NCBI GenBank assembly: GCA_021209875.1
Contig: JAGYVD010000001.1
Location: 4,774,001 to 4,838,000, forward strand
Source: Rosellinia necatrix
Lineage: Eukaryota > Ascomycota > Sordariomycetes > Xylariales > Xylariaceae
DNA length: 64,000 nt
Direction of reading: 5' to 3'
Shown here: in pieces, positions 34,908 to 46,500 of the stretch
How positions within the stretch are numbered: the first letter of the stretch is position 1
Layout: every line of letters begins with the position of its first letter
Position numbers and translations under genes: made by a program
The notes under the pieces: model-generated
Told to the model about the DNA's origin: nothing
The model's input: only the letters and a program-made list of their open reading frames with translations
Databases searched by the model: none

Positions 34908-37456
34908 TACCCCTGTTGGGTTATGGATAGAATTTCATCTTTTTCCTTTACTTAGGTGTCAATCTATAGTAACATTCATATGACCCATGTGAAGCCTCTG
35001 CTTGGTTTGATGGCTCTATTCGGACTCTCGCCTAGCCTATATTGAAGTCTGGTTATAACTCTTCTGCACAAGTCTCAATCTTACAAATACGTTGTATATC
35101 TATTACACAGTCCCATTACACAGTCCGTCTCTCCCCCTTTTCTACGCGAACGTAACCTGACTCGATTGTTTATCTATACGGATTAGTTTACCCCCTAATA
35201 TTGCATAATTCGCTGCTATACGCCCAACAAAACCATCGCCGAGTCAAGAAACTGGGCACCATCATTAGTTGAGCAGGAATTAATCAAGCCGGATCATGCC
35301 AAGTCCCACGACGCACATTCGAGCCTGGGCGGCCCTCTGCCGTGTGATCCTATTGTGGTAATAGTTGGAGTTTCAAATGGTCGAGTATTAATGATATTTC
35401 TTGCAACAGTAGGGTAACGAGGAGGAGGATCTATATTCACAGGACAAGGGGGGTTCACCAGATGTGACCAAGCTAGCCACGTGAATATGCTGTCTCCATC
35501 ATAAGAAAGACGAAAAGGTATGGTAAAGGAAACAATCAGCAGGAAATCCGTGTCTACTTATTGTATATTGAATTACCCATCATTCTTGCACTTAATGTAG
35601 GTGTATTTCAAAACTTTTCCCTTTATCAATTCACCATCTAGATAATGCAACATTTTATTCTCGGCCAACCGTACAAAAGATGAAACAGGCCAAGTTGAGC
35701 TTCTTATTATATTCTCGCTTGATAAATCGCTGCTGTAACCTGATATTAATGGTTTTAAACAGCTCTCTTAATCTCTTTAACATAACCACATCCATTGGCG
35801 CGTAAATAGAACTAGAAGCCCCTCTATGTTTCTGTGTACTGGCATCTTATTAAACATTGACGCGTTTTCAATAGTAGTCTATCACTAACCTACCTAGCGC
35901 ACATGATAACTAATACGCCTTAGACACGGCCTTTTAGAGGGCTACGCTGCTGCATCTATCATCTATAGCAAGAGATATAAGGCAGACTAAAACATTTGAA
36001 GCACGGCTAGAGCTATAGGAGGCCACAATACTGCTACACTCTATGCTTCTCAACTAGTCTCAACTAGGTGTTAAAAACGCGTCCTAGTGCAAGATAATAT
36101 TAGGGTTCGAAAATTCATAGTTAGTTACTGTTTATGTAACTTGATATTATGCTACGCTATTAAATAACCCATTTGAGCAAGCTATGGCTTGACCTATTGC
36201 CTAGTGCGGCTGAAACATTATGTAGACCTTGTGATGAGCCCCTTTATTCACTTTTTAAACTTACTTTCTTGTAATGAACCGGACAGCACGACGTTCTCCA
36301 GGTATTGGGTAATCTTGGTAACGTAATGAGCACCAGAATTTCGTTGTAAATTTCTTTCTGTTCTACTTACCTAGCTCCCTGAGCGACGACTTCAGGGCTA
36401 TATCCATATAGAGTACGAAGTATTTTGTATATTCTTTTTTATTTACTCACTTTTGCTTCTGGTCCATGTGATTTGTATCTTATTTCTTCATCTCCATAAT
36501 TCTGAAGGTCACCATTGAGTATTACTTACATGATGTCACTCTGTGATTCTACGCCCGCCTTACTGTAGCGAGTCTTGATCACGATGCTCTTCAGGCGTGA
36601 CGTGGTATTAGGTAGAATAACTTTCCTGAAGCTTGAAGAAGGATATATCGAGGTTTACAACTTGATCGATGAACGCTACTTCGAATATAAATTTTAGTTT
36701 CCTATTGATAGCAATGCGTCATATATCGGTAAATTTAGCCTAAATACCTACCGTAGCCTTATTTATATCTGGGGTCGGCGAAGTAATGGACTCTGCACAC
36801 AACATACCAAGACTAAACTGCTCGCGTAGTCAGGCTCCCGAAACTGCTGGTCCCGGGCACTGATGGCAATTTCATCTGACTCTTTCCCTATAATCTTGGC
36901 ATGTTAGGTACTTGGGTATGTGGAACTTGCCTGGTGCATCATTTTGGAGTATGATATCTAGATTTCGAAGGATTGATAGAGAGCAAGGAGGTATTGTTAG
37001 GGGATGTTGTGTTTAAAGAGAAGGGGTGCCCCATTATCTAAGTCCCTCCCTAGAAAAACAGGGTATTAGAAGCTGATGGGTTGTATGGCAATTTCTGAAA
37101 TTTATAAAATGCCTTAGTTCTCTCTTGGTTCTCTCTAATAACCATAGACTAGAAGTGTATTTATGTGGCAGTCAAGTAGGTGGTTTAGATAGAGCTTTTC
37201 CCCAGCCCCTTTACCTACCGATCCCCCCACTAAGCAAGTAAGCACTTCACTGTGCACTATGACTACTAGCGCGCGGCAACCTAGCCGATTAGTGCCCCTC
37301 GGTAAGATAAGAGGCGTGTCGTGTTTGTTCCCTGGCCGATTACGTAGCAAGCCTCCGAAAAGAGGACGGTATAAACAATTATTACCATTCCCTCTCGATC
37401 CGCACTTTAGTCACCAATACATCGAGTACCACAATCTCCAATCAAGGCGTCTCACG
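34908..37456. other. AT-rich, stop-dense block of about 2.5 kb
   Basis: Noticeably AT-rich and full of stop codons on both strands. Between about 34.9 and 37.1 kb the longest open stretch I see is about 63 codons without an ATG (35846 to 35655, minus), beginning DASTQKHRG and containing LKRLRELFK. This is what an old transposon degraded by repeat-induced point mutation would look like, but I found no terminal repeats and no recognisable transposase motif. The right end (37200-37456) is the GC-richer promoter of the rhodanese gene. Confidence 0.5.
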
Positions 37457-38215
37457 ATGGCCACGATACCAGCCCGCCGCATCCTGGCCACGGGCGCACT
37501 GACCGCGCGCCCATGCCTGCGCGTACGCATCCCGAGCTCGTCCCCGGTGGTTAAATCGTCGGGGCGCGCGGCATCGTTCAGCAGCAGTGCCTGTGCCTCC
37601 GTCGCAAAAGCAGTGAAAGCAGAAGCAGCAGTAGCAGCAACGCGGACGATCCGGAAGCAAGCGGTAACCACGTCGTCGAGCTGCGGCAGCGTGCGGTGGT
37701 CGACGACCTCGGCGCCGCCGGAGAGCAAGATCTGGACGTTCGAAGAGGTATGCAATCCCCGTTCCGTTCCATCCCCCTCCCTCCCCCTTCCCTTCCCCCC
37801 AGTAATACCAGCGAACCGATGAGCCCAAAAAAGAAAAAAAAGAAAAAAGGAGAGATCTAATCCCGGACGGGGAAATGATTAGATCCAAGCGCTATCGGAG
37901 CAAGCGCCGCCGAGGCCGGTGCTGATCGACGTGCGCGAGCCGGACGAGCTGGCGGCGACGGGGCGGATCCCGGGGGCGGTGAACGTGCCGGTGACGACGG
38001 CGCCGGACAGCTTCCACGTGCCGGCGGCCGAGTTCGAGGCCCGCTTCGGCTTCGCCCGCCCGCCCGCCGACGCCGAGCTCGTCTTCTACTGCCGCGCCGG
38101 CGTCCGCAGCCGCGCCGCCGCCGCCGTCGCCCGGCACGCCGGCTGGTCCCGCGTCGGTGAGTACCCCGGCTCCTGGCTCGACTGGTCCGCCAGGGGGGGC
38201 CAAGTCGAGCGGTGA
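37457..38215 (+). CDS. Single-domain rhodanese (thiosulfate sulfurtransferase), probably mitochondrial
   Basis: Two exons, 37457-37747 and 37883-38215, give 207 aa. The acceptor TTAG at 37879-37882 lets WTFEEIQALSEQ read into VLIDVREPDEL; the AG at 37888-37889 would break frame. Residues 1 to about 85 are Arg/Ser/Ala-rich with no acidic residues at the start, like a mitochondrial presequence. The rhodanese domain (about 93-207) has LIDVREPDEL, GRIPGAVNVP and the active-site loop YCRAGVRS with catalytic Cys at about 167, then GSWLDW. Rhodaneses move sulfane sulfur from thiosulfate or persulfides to acceptors. The layout matches the yeast mitochondrial Rdl2 group. An in-frame ATG at 37259 would add 66 residues of leader-like sequence and is rejected. 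GC content of exon 2 is much higher than its flanks. Confidence 0.88.
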
Positions 38216-38851
38216 ACTGAGCGGGCTGAGGGAGGGGGGGGAGGGGTTAAGGAGGGAGGGTATGGACGAAGGTCCTAGGGGAGGGGGGTAGGGGGGTAAT
38301 GTTTTTCTCTTTTCTTCTTTAAAAGTCATGCCTACAGGTTGAAAAAAAAAAAACGACACAAAATGTTGAGTCGATTACTTTAGCGCAGGATGGTCATTTG
38401 ACCTTGTGGTTATAAGTGCTGTATATACACCGAATACCGACTCCCCTTAGTACTTCAATCTCTAGCTAGGATTTCGGTTTAACCCTGTGTCTTCATGTCA
38501 ATGTCGGGATAAGTACCCGAGTACATAAACTGAGGAACTAAACGACAGCGTTATGGGAGAAGGGGTGAAAAGGAGAGAAAAAGGGTTTCAAGTCGACCGG
38601 ATAAATTTGCCGAACCCCCGCCTAGCTAATGTACATATGATATCACGGTACAGGCCTCAGATAACGCCAAGTTTTTGAACTCTCGAAACCGTTTTCATAC
38701 AGCAAAAGAAGCAGTCTTCAACCTGCCTTAAGCGGGTTCATAAAAGAAAAGGAAAGATGAAAGCCGTTAAGACAGTCCCAAGTCCCTCATCACTATGTCG
38801 TACATCCCGTTCGTTGATCAAGCAATGAACCAGCTGTTTAACCATCCCTCT
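38216..38851. other. Convergent intergenic spacer
   Basis: 3' flanks of the rhodanese (plus) and Yip1-domain (minus) genes. It begins with G-rich runs (about 38227-38300) and an A12 tract at 38342-38353. No coding signal. Confidence 0.6.
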
Positions 38852-40006
38852 CTAAAATAAAGCTCTCATTGCATCACCGGCACCGCCGTCCTTACCATCC
38901 CCATTCCCTATCCCCACCGGCGGGTTATTGGCGACGGGGCTACCGGCCGCGAAGAATAGAATCTTGATGGCGAGGGCGAGGCCCATGTGGAGCGCGACGA
39001 CGAGCACGAGGAGGATCTTGCTCGTCTGGCGATCTGTCGCGCTGAGGACGGGATACAAGTTTCGCAGGAGAAAGGCGACGGACACAGCCCAGCCGACGCC
39101 CACGAACACCCAGTTTAGGATGGTAAGCGGCGACCAGCTGATGACCGCCACAGGGATCCAGATCAGGTTCGCGTAGCCGTAGAGGGCCCAGCATTCGAGC
39201 AGATTCGCCGATTCGGAGCCGAAGTAGCGCAGTGCGCCGAAGAGGACGACAGGGATCACGAGCGTATAGCCGTAAATAAGGCCGGCAGCACCTGTTTCGG
39301 GGAGTTGAATGGGTTAGTCGCTTGTGATACGAAAGGAGGGATATAACATACCACTCAGCAGCTCAAAGTCGTACGCGAAAGGTCCGGCTCCCTTATTCGC
39401 AAGATATTGGCTAATCGTGCCGCCAAGGAACAGGATGAGGATGACAGTCGTCGCGATCCAGAAGGGGCCGTACAAGTCGGGGTTCCCCTCCAGCACGTCC
39501 AGGAAATTGGCGCGCGGCCACAAGGCGGCCCAGCAACGCGAGAGAACGGAGCTGGTGTCGACGTCGAAGAACTGGGCGTAGAAGGACAGGGTCCAAAGGT
39601 ACCGCTTCGACGTGGCGCCGCCGCCGCCGCCGGAGGAGCCGCCGCCGCTCGCCGTCGCGGGTAGCGGGAGCCCCGATGCGGACGAGGGCGTGTATTTACG
39701 GCCGGTGGTGGACGCGGCGGTGAAGTTCGAGGCGTGGAATTCTAGGTCTTCCTGCAGATCGGTGTGGCCGAGGTCGCCCTAGAGAAGGGAGCGGCGTTAG
39801 ATGGGGCTGGGTTTGGCTTGGGGAGCGCATCTGGGATTCTGGGACGGATACGAAGGTTTGGTAGGCGGACGGGCGGACGGGCGGATGGACGCCAGATAGA
39901 CGCCGGATGCATGGTGTGCGTAGGGCAGGCCATATAAAAGATGGACAAGCGGCTAACTCACCTCATCGTCGATGTCTACGACGGCGTCGTAGCCCGCGCC
40001 AGCCAT
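38852..40006 (-). CDS. Yip1-domain membrane protein (YIPF1/2-like)
   Basis: Three exons on the minus strand, 40006-39962, 39778-39352 and 39291-38852, give 303 aa. The short first exon encodes MAGAGYDAVVDIDDE. A polar, Gly/Ser-rich cytosolic N-terminus follows (about 1-90), with KRYLWTLSFYAQFFDVDT and LWPRANFLD, typical of the Yip family. After that come about five hydrophobic helices (FWIATTVILILFLGG; GLIYGYTLVIPVVLFG; ALYGYANLIWIPVAV; LNWVFVGVGWAVSVAFLL; ILLVLVVALHMGLALAI). Yip1-family proteins bind Rab GTPases and work in ER-Golgi and Golgi vesicle traffic; this arrangement fits the YIPF1/2 (yeast Yip4/Yip5) side. An intron of 183 bp separates exons 1 and 2. Family call is firm, subfamily less so. 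Confidence 0.85.
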
Positions 40007-40785
40007 TGTGTCTGCCCAGGTTGTTCTCCGATGCGCGATCGCGGCTTGCCGATTCTCCTATTCTCCTATTCTGCTTTTCTCCTTTTCTTCTTTTCAAATG
40101 GTTCGCCGATATGACTTAGGCCTAGTCTTTTGCGCGGGATCAATTGGTGGAATCGTGGCGTCGGGAGCTCGTCGCTATGTCGTGGTTTACGTACATAGCT
40201 AGGTTGAATAGTAGGCACTTACGATGGTAGCTCGGAGCTCGTTCGCGGATAACTAACTAAAGTGACTGCCTGACGATAGCAGAGAGGCCACGGAGCAGGT
40301 CAAGCTTTGATTGGCTATCTAGGGACGTAAAGTATAACTTACTGTGGGGCTCCTGAGTGGATACCTAGGTAGCTTCTTGGCACTCTAGGTGCCTACTCCG
40401 TTACATACATTAGGCAGTAGCAGTGATAGCAGTAGCAGTCGTAATAGTAATAGTAGTAGGGACCGTTTAAATGCCATGAGACTAACTAAGTATTTTATCC
40501 CAAATGCTTCCCCCGCTCTTGTCCCTGTCATCCCTGTCATTGTAATGGATGCGAAGTTCCAACGCCATGACCCCGATCCCGTATCACATTGACAAACCCG
40601 TGTGCTCGACCCGACCATTCATATAGAAATTAAGGTGAATGAAAATGGAAAAAAGAGTTATATAAAACACCACTTTTCATGGCAGCACGATGGAAGGGGG
40701 CATTAGATAGATATATCGTGACTTTAAGAGTCCATTCATTGCTCGTCACCAGTCATCACTTTTCCTTCTCCCGTTCCGCCCATCC
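40007..40785. other. Spacer between two minus-strand genes
   Basis: Upstream region of the Yip1-domain gene and 3' flank of the kelch gene. It holds short AGT/AGC microsatellite runs (about 40413-40460) and an AGGTAGC-type motif. No coding signal. Confidence 0.55.
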
Positions 40786-43574
40786 TTACCGGGTCCCCTC
40801 ACGCGTGTGCGACAGCGTCGGCGAGTCGCCGAGGTCGTCCTGGTTTTCGCGGAAGGCGCTCATCCTCGAGGGACTGGTGGCTCCCTGGCCGTGGCCCTGG
40901 TAGCCGTTGCCGTAGGGTGCTGTCGTCGGGGCCATGCTCTGATACCTGCTGCTCACGTAGTCGCCGCCGCTGCTAGCGAAATCGCTGGTGACGGACAGGC
41001 TCGGGCTGACGAGCGCGGCGTTGCCGTGGTGGTGGGCGAAGCTGGCCTCGACCATGGGGGGGCTCACCGGCGGCGTCGGCGCCACGTTCGACGTCGTGCT
41101 GACCGTCCCGTCGCTCAGGTTGCGCTGGTGGTCGCTGGTCCGGCTCATGTCGCTGACCATGGTGCCGCGGTTCGCCGCCCCCGCCGCCGTCCGTGTCTGG
41201 TTGAGGTTGCGGAATGCCGAGAAGCCTCTCAGCTCTCCGATCGTCGAGCTCCCAGTCATGGTGGCCTGCGGCGAGTCTAGGCTGTTGTGTTGGTCTAGCT
41301 CCGCCGACCTCGGGAAGGCAGATGGCGGCAGAGGCGAGCGTGATGATCCGGGGTGAGGAGAGTTCATGTACGACACGGCCCCGCCGTAGAGTTCCACGGG
41401 CTCAGAAGTACCTGATTTGCTGTCAACTTCGCTGTGTAGGATACAAGGAGGATGGGGAAGGGTGGTGAGGAAGGGTTCAGAGCCGTTACATACCAATTAG
41501 CTCATGCGGACCCGGTGGCGAAGCTGGCATTTCCCCCGCGGAACGGCCCCGATAGGCTTCCCCCATGCCTACGGTCATGGGTGTCTCGTTGCGGCTCTCC
41601 GTGGGATCGCCAAAACGAGTGGACGGGTCCTCAGTGGTCGTGGTCGCCAGCTTTTCGCCGCTACCAGCGCCCCAGCGTAGCCAACCCGCCACATCGTAGC
41701 CCCTGCCCACCGCGGGCTCGCTTCTGTCACTTCTCTTGAATATATGCCGTCGTTTGTACAGCAACACGGCTACTACGACGGCCGTGATGAAGATGAGGCC
41801 CAACACCACGCCCAGGACCGGCGCGACCCACGAGGGTGTGCCCCCCTTGCTGCCCCCGTCATTCCATTCGCCCCGTCCACCGCCGTTATCGACAGAGCCC
41901 TGGGAGCTATACGGGTAGTAGGTCGTGATTTTCGACGCCGGGTACGTCGTGGCAAACACGCTCGCGAGCGACGGGGAAGCCCAGCCGGTCGGCATGGGTG
42001 TGGTCACGGTCGCCCCTCCGTCGTAACCTCCGCCGATCACCTGTTGGACCGCTTCCGGGACGCCGTACGCACCCCAGACGCTCGGGTCGTACCCATCCTG
42101 CCATTGCCCCGAGGTGAGATTGAAAACCTCAACCATGCTCACAAGACAGGTGATGGGTCCGGTCTGGCCCCGTCCACCTCCAATAACCACCATCTGGTCT
42201 GGGTAAGGCCTCAGGCACTGGTGCCCGGCACGGGCGTAACCCTCACGGCTCTCCGATATCTTCGTCCACGTGAAGGACGGGATCGAGAGGACCCATACCT
42301 CATCCAGGTAGTCCTGATCCTTGTGCAGCCCGTCATACCCGCCGTAATAGTAGATGTTGTGACTCGACCCGTCCGGCGCCGTCGCGACAACAGCACAACC
42401 TTTGGTTCGCTGGCTGGGCGCCCCCTCGGTCGGCTGTTGATACCAGTTCTTGCCCGCGATGTCGTATATGTCAATGTTGATCATAAAACCCGGGCTTTCC
42501 TTTTTCTATCTGGGCGTCAGTGATTGGCAATCTCCTAGCATGGAGTGCGGCTTACGCTTTGGGCCTCATTCTCAGATCCTACACGGGAACTGAGGTAATC
42601 GGGGTACGACACCCCCCCTACAACTACGAGGATTCCCTGTGCCCCAACGGGCACCCATACTACCGAGGGATTTGCTCGGCTTTGGATAGAAGGGCCAAGT
42701 GTGGTATTGGCGAACGTCTCTGATTGGCTTACGGCAAGATCGAGGGTGATGAGCGTATTTGAGAGATTCGTAGGGTTGAACTGGGTATCTATGCCAGGTT
42801 GGTAAATGGGCCCCGATGACGGCGACCGATACCCCCCGAAGTACCATGCCTTGTTCTCGGAGGGGGCATTAGCAGCACCGCCGAACGTGACGTACCGAGT
42901 CATGTTCTCCGGAAGATTGGGCAAAAAGAGGCCTGGCGTGAAAGCTGGTTTCTCAATCCCGTAGTCAGAGACCCGATAGCCCTCTACCTTATCCGGGCCA
43001 GGAGGAGAGCCGTCTGAGGATTTCCTGATCAGCCCTCCGTAAAGAACAAATTCATGATCATTCGCAAGCATAGCGCCATCGAAGTAGTTTGGCGAGACGC
43101 TGCTACCTGAACCACCACCCGCCTTGTAGAACGGCAACATGATGCTGCTAAAGTTGGTGCTGGCGTTGAACGGCGTACTGAAGTTCAATTTGTATATAAT
43201 CGACAACGGGTTACCTATAATAATTGTTAGACTGGCATAGAGACAGCCAATTATGGGGACTGCCAACCGTATTGTTCTGCGGGATTAGTTGAACCATCCG
43301 CCAACCCTGCCACCCAGTAAAGAAAGCCGCCATCTAGATAGGCAGTGTCCTTCAGTTGAGCCGCTGTTGGTGAGTTAGTATTAGCCCTGCCCTCAGACGT
43401 TTACATTTTACGACTTTTAAGACGGCTGAGAGACTGCATACCTCGAAGGCCCGTCCACGCGCACATGGTGGCGTTGACTTGGTTTGGGACCCATCCCGAC
43501 TCTTGGCCGTCGGCCCACGATGGGAGGCCGGCGAGAATCGTAGTGACGAGTACAGATATTGTAGCCCTGTACAT
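40786..43574 (-). CDS. Secreted kelch-repeat protein with single membrane anchor and long cytosolic tail
   Basis: Five exons on the minus strand: 43574-43442, 43363-43268, 43214-42556, 42505-41494 and 41411-40786, giving 841 aa. Residues 1-23 are a signal peptide. The lumenal part (about 24-520) carries kelch-type blades: YLDGGFLYW, MLANDHEFVLYGGLIR, ENKAWYFGGYRS, and GG..YPD / IYYYGGYDG / MVVIGGGRG motifs, each with the GG doublet. One membrane helix follows (about 522-546, WVAPVLGVVLGLIFITAVVV) and then KRR, so the tail is cytosolic. The tail (about 295 aa) is Ser/Pro/Thr-rich with many possible phosphosites. Such type I kelch proteins occur in many ascomycetes as cell-surface proteins, but I know no firm function. 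Exon 4 uses ATAG (ending at 42506); an AG three to four bases earlier in the transcript leads to a stop. Reading of the exon junctions is good. Confidence 0.82.
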
Positions 43575-46500
43575 TGTGGATGCTCATGTACTTTTACTCT
43601 CTGCTGAGGGGATAGAATGCAAAAACGAATTGAAGAAGCGTCGTGAGCTGAGGGGAATGGGTTCATTTGATGATACCTAGTACGGTAATATGGAAATATG
43701 CGCTAGGAATAAAACCTATATGATAGGCAGCCGCAATATCGGGACCCTAAACTAACTTGCGTCGACGAATCTAGTATGATGTACGGACGATGGCGGCTTC
43801 AGGCCATATCGTAAAGAATATCGCCGTTAGAGGTGCGCAGACGGGATATCAACCGCGTAACCAAGATGGACGAGTTTACCAGATAAGCCCCCGCATTCAA
43901 TAGGAGAAGAGAGGAGTGGCGAGAACCGTTGTAAGAGGCTTTTCGAGAGAGGGCTTGGGATTTAACCAGACCGTCAAGTCCAGCCGTCAGTTGACAGTCA
44001 GTTCTGGTTCTCTCATGCAATGCCCAAGCCGTGGATCTATGCAGGCTAGGCAGGCCACCACTCCATCCAGAAAAAGTTGTGTTGGGCCTCCCAGCGATAA
44101 ACCCGGGTGCACGAATGAGCGTCAGCGGAACGGCCGTGTCCTCTGGGGGCGGAAGTGCGGGTGGTGTCTCGATCAAGGCGAATGAGGGAGCTAAGGGCGA
44201 AGGCGTTGTCCGGGGTGACAGCTAACTATACACTACACTAGATACATAGGTCATAGGTAATAGGTAGGGCACTCGTCCCCATTGCATTTTATTCAGTCAA
44301 GTCATAATCTCAGCCTCATCGACCGCACCACTTCCGATGAATCAGGCACACTAGTCCGAACTTCGAAGGATAGAGGCGGGGTGGATGGGATCCCAAACCC
44401 GATCGTTGATGGGCCCAAGCCTGGTCGGTATGGCCTCACAATACGCAGGGACACATCGCACTTGATCGAGATGCCCCTTGCACGGCCACGAAAGGGCTGC
44501 CCTCAATGATTAGGTACGAGAAAAGACGAGGTACCGAGGCGGCCTACATACATACATACATACATACATACATGAGGGGGGTGACGGCTAACGACCAATA
44601 ATGGGTACTCTCGGCTGGCTAGGCCAAGGCGGGAGTAGTTCCCCAAACGGGGTGTGACATATACAATAGTAGTTACCTATCGTAGTTATACCCATACCCA
44701 TATCCAGATGTATTGGTTCAAGCACACATGTCAAAATCACGGAACACAACAGGTAGTTAGTGTATGTAGTGCGTGTAGAAAACCCTATTGTCGTACTGTC
44801 GTCGTACTGTACTGTAGTACTACCACGGCGGCGTTGGTACATAGTCATGTCTGACATGCATAGACACCTATACGAACGACCACTCCCATTCATCGTTGTG
44901 CCCTCTGTGGTGGAGAAGGCCGAGAATGGTTGGTTGTCGTGTCTGGATGAATGTAGACAACCTTGCAGATGGGAAGTTGAGGGAAGGCCCGGAGGGCGTT
45001 GGTCGCCCAACTGGAGCTGTGAATACGACCCAGCAGGCAGGGACATGCCATACTACGTAGTAATGAGTAATGACCAAGGGACCTCGCCAGACGGAGGGCC
45101 CCATGAATGGCTAACCACGATGGGGGTTTGCGTCTACAGACAGCCTCGTGGACCATGATGGCAGGATGGGGGGTTCAGATCTGTGCATTTGAAAGGGCAA
45201 AACTGGGAGGCTACTAAGGATGACTATTTTTGGTGTCGTCTGCCTTCTCAGCTGAGAAAGCCACAGACAACAAGGGAGACGTGTTTCGCTCTCAAGACAA
45301 TGGTTAGAGTAGAGGGCCCGTAGCTTGATTGATACCCTGAGGACGGGAGGGCATTCCGCCCTTGCCCTCCAGGCTCCTGAGGTAAGCTTGGCGTCCCTAC
45401 CAAAGCACATACATAAGGTAAGGTAGTAACAGTATCTACCAGGTGGGTACACTAAAGTACATACACTAGTCAACAGTTACACAACATTAGGCGGAATAGC
45501 TAATAGAATTTATGGCATGGCGCCACCCTGTGTACGGTTGATAAACTATGCCAAAGGTCTCAAGAGCAGGTCTGGATTAGGTCGGGCCGTTACTGCTTGC
45601 AGCTAGAAGGCCGACATCTGACACTAATTTTTGGGTAGTGTAGGTACCCGGTCCCGTTGTTTTCGGGTACGTGGCGACCATACATACTAACGGGACCTAA
45701 GTTTGATAGTGTGCGCTATTCAAACCCTTCCCGTCACCTTTTTATCCCTTTAGCTTCGGTATGTTATAATTTCCTTGTTTCCGTTGGCGAGTGTCGCTAG
45801 CTGGATGGCTCTGGATATCACCGATTGTCAATGGACCATCTGGCGTACTTGTATTGTCTACCGACTGGAGCCAAATCGAGCAGCTGGTTTGAATTGGAGA
45901 TCGTGGAGACCCGGCTTACCCCGCCTCGACTATTGAGCCGAGTCCCTGATGTGGTGTAGTGTACATACCTAGGCACTACCTACCGTACTTAGGTCGGTAG
46001 TCTACCTACTGTACCTACTCGACGCTACCGCTTAGCTGATGGCGAAAATAGGAACCTCGCATTCAGCCGTACGACTTAGACACGACAAATATGGGCTTAC
46101 CTCGAGAGATGATCATACCGAGAATAGAATAGGAAAAGTAACACGTCTCTAGCAATCTCACGTCACACAAATACCTACGTGTCGGTCGTTCTTTTTGTTT
46201 ATTATAACCGACCGCACGGGACAGACTTACAGTACATGAATACTTTTTCGGTGCCGGCCTATGACTATCCTTTCCTCAGCTCCCGGATTGCTGGTTTGCC
46301 AAGTCCCTGTCAAATGGGTGAGAGATAGGTAGTACACAGGTAGTGGTAGGAACTAGGTACCGTACCTAGGTAGTGTAGGTAGGTTAGGTTAACTAACTCG
46401 GTACCTCCTAGATTGGTACCCGTTCACTCGGTATGTTGTGGCGTTCGTTGTCTTTCCGAGTCAAACCCGTGATCAGCGACATCTCGCCCATCGACGAAAC

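Noticed and set aside
37259..37456. N-terminal extension of the rhodanese
   Set aside because: The added 66 residues look like promoter/leader sequence. The ATG at 37457 gives a proper presequence-like N-terminus.
41744..42523. 259-codon plus-strand frame over the kelch gene
   Set aside because: It is antisense to GC-rich kelch exon 4, whose sense translation has clear kelch and membrane motifs.
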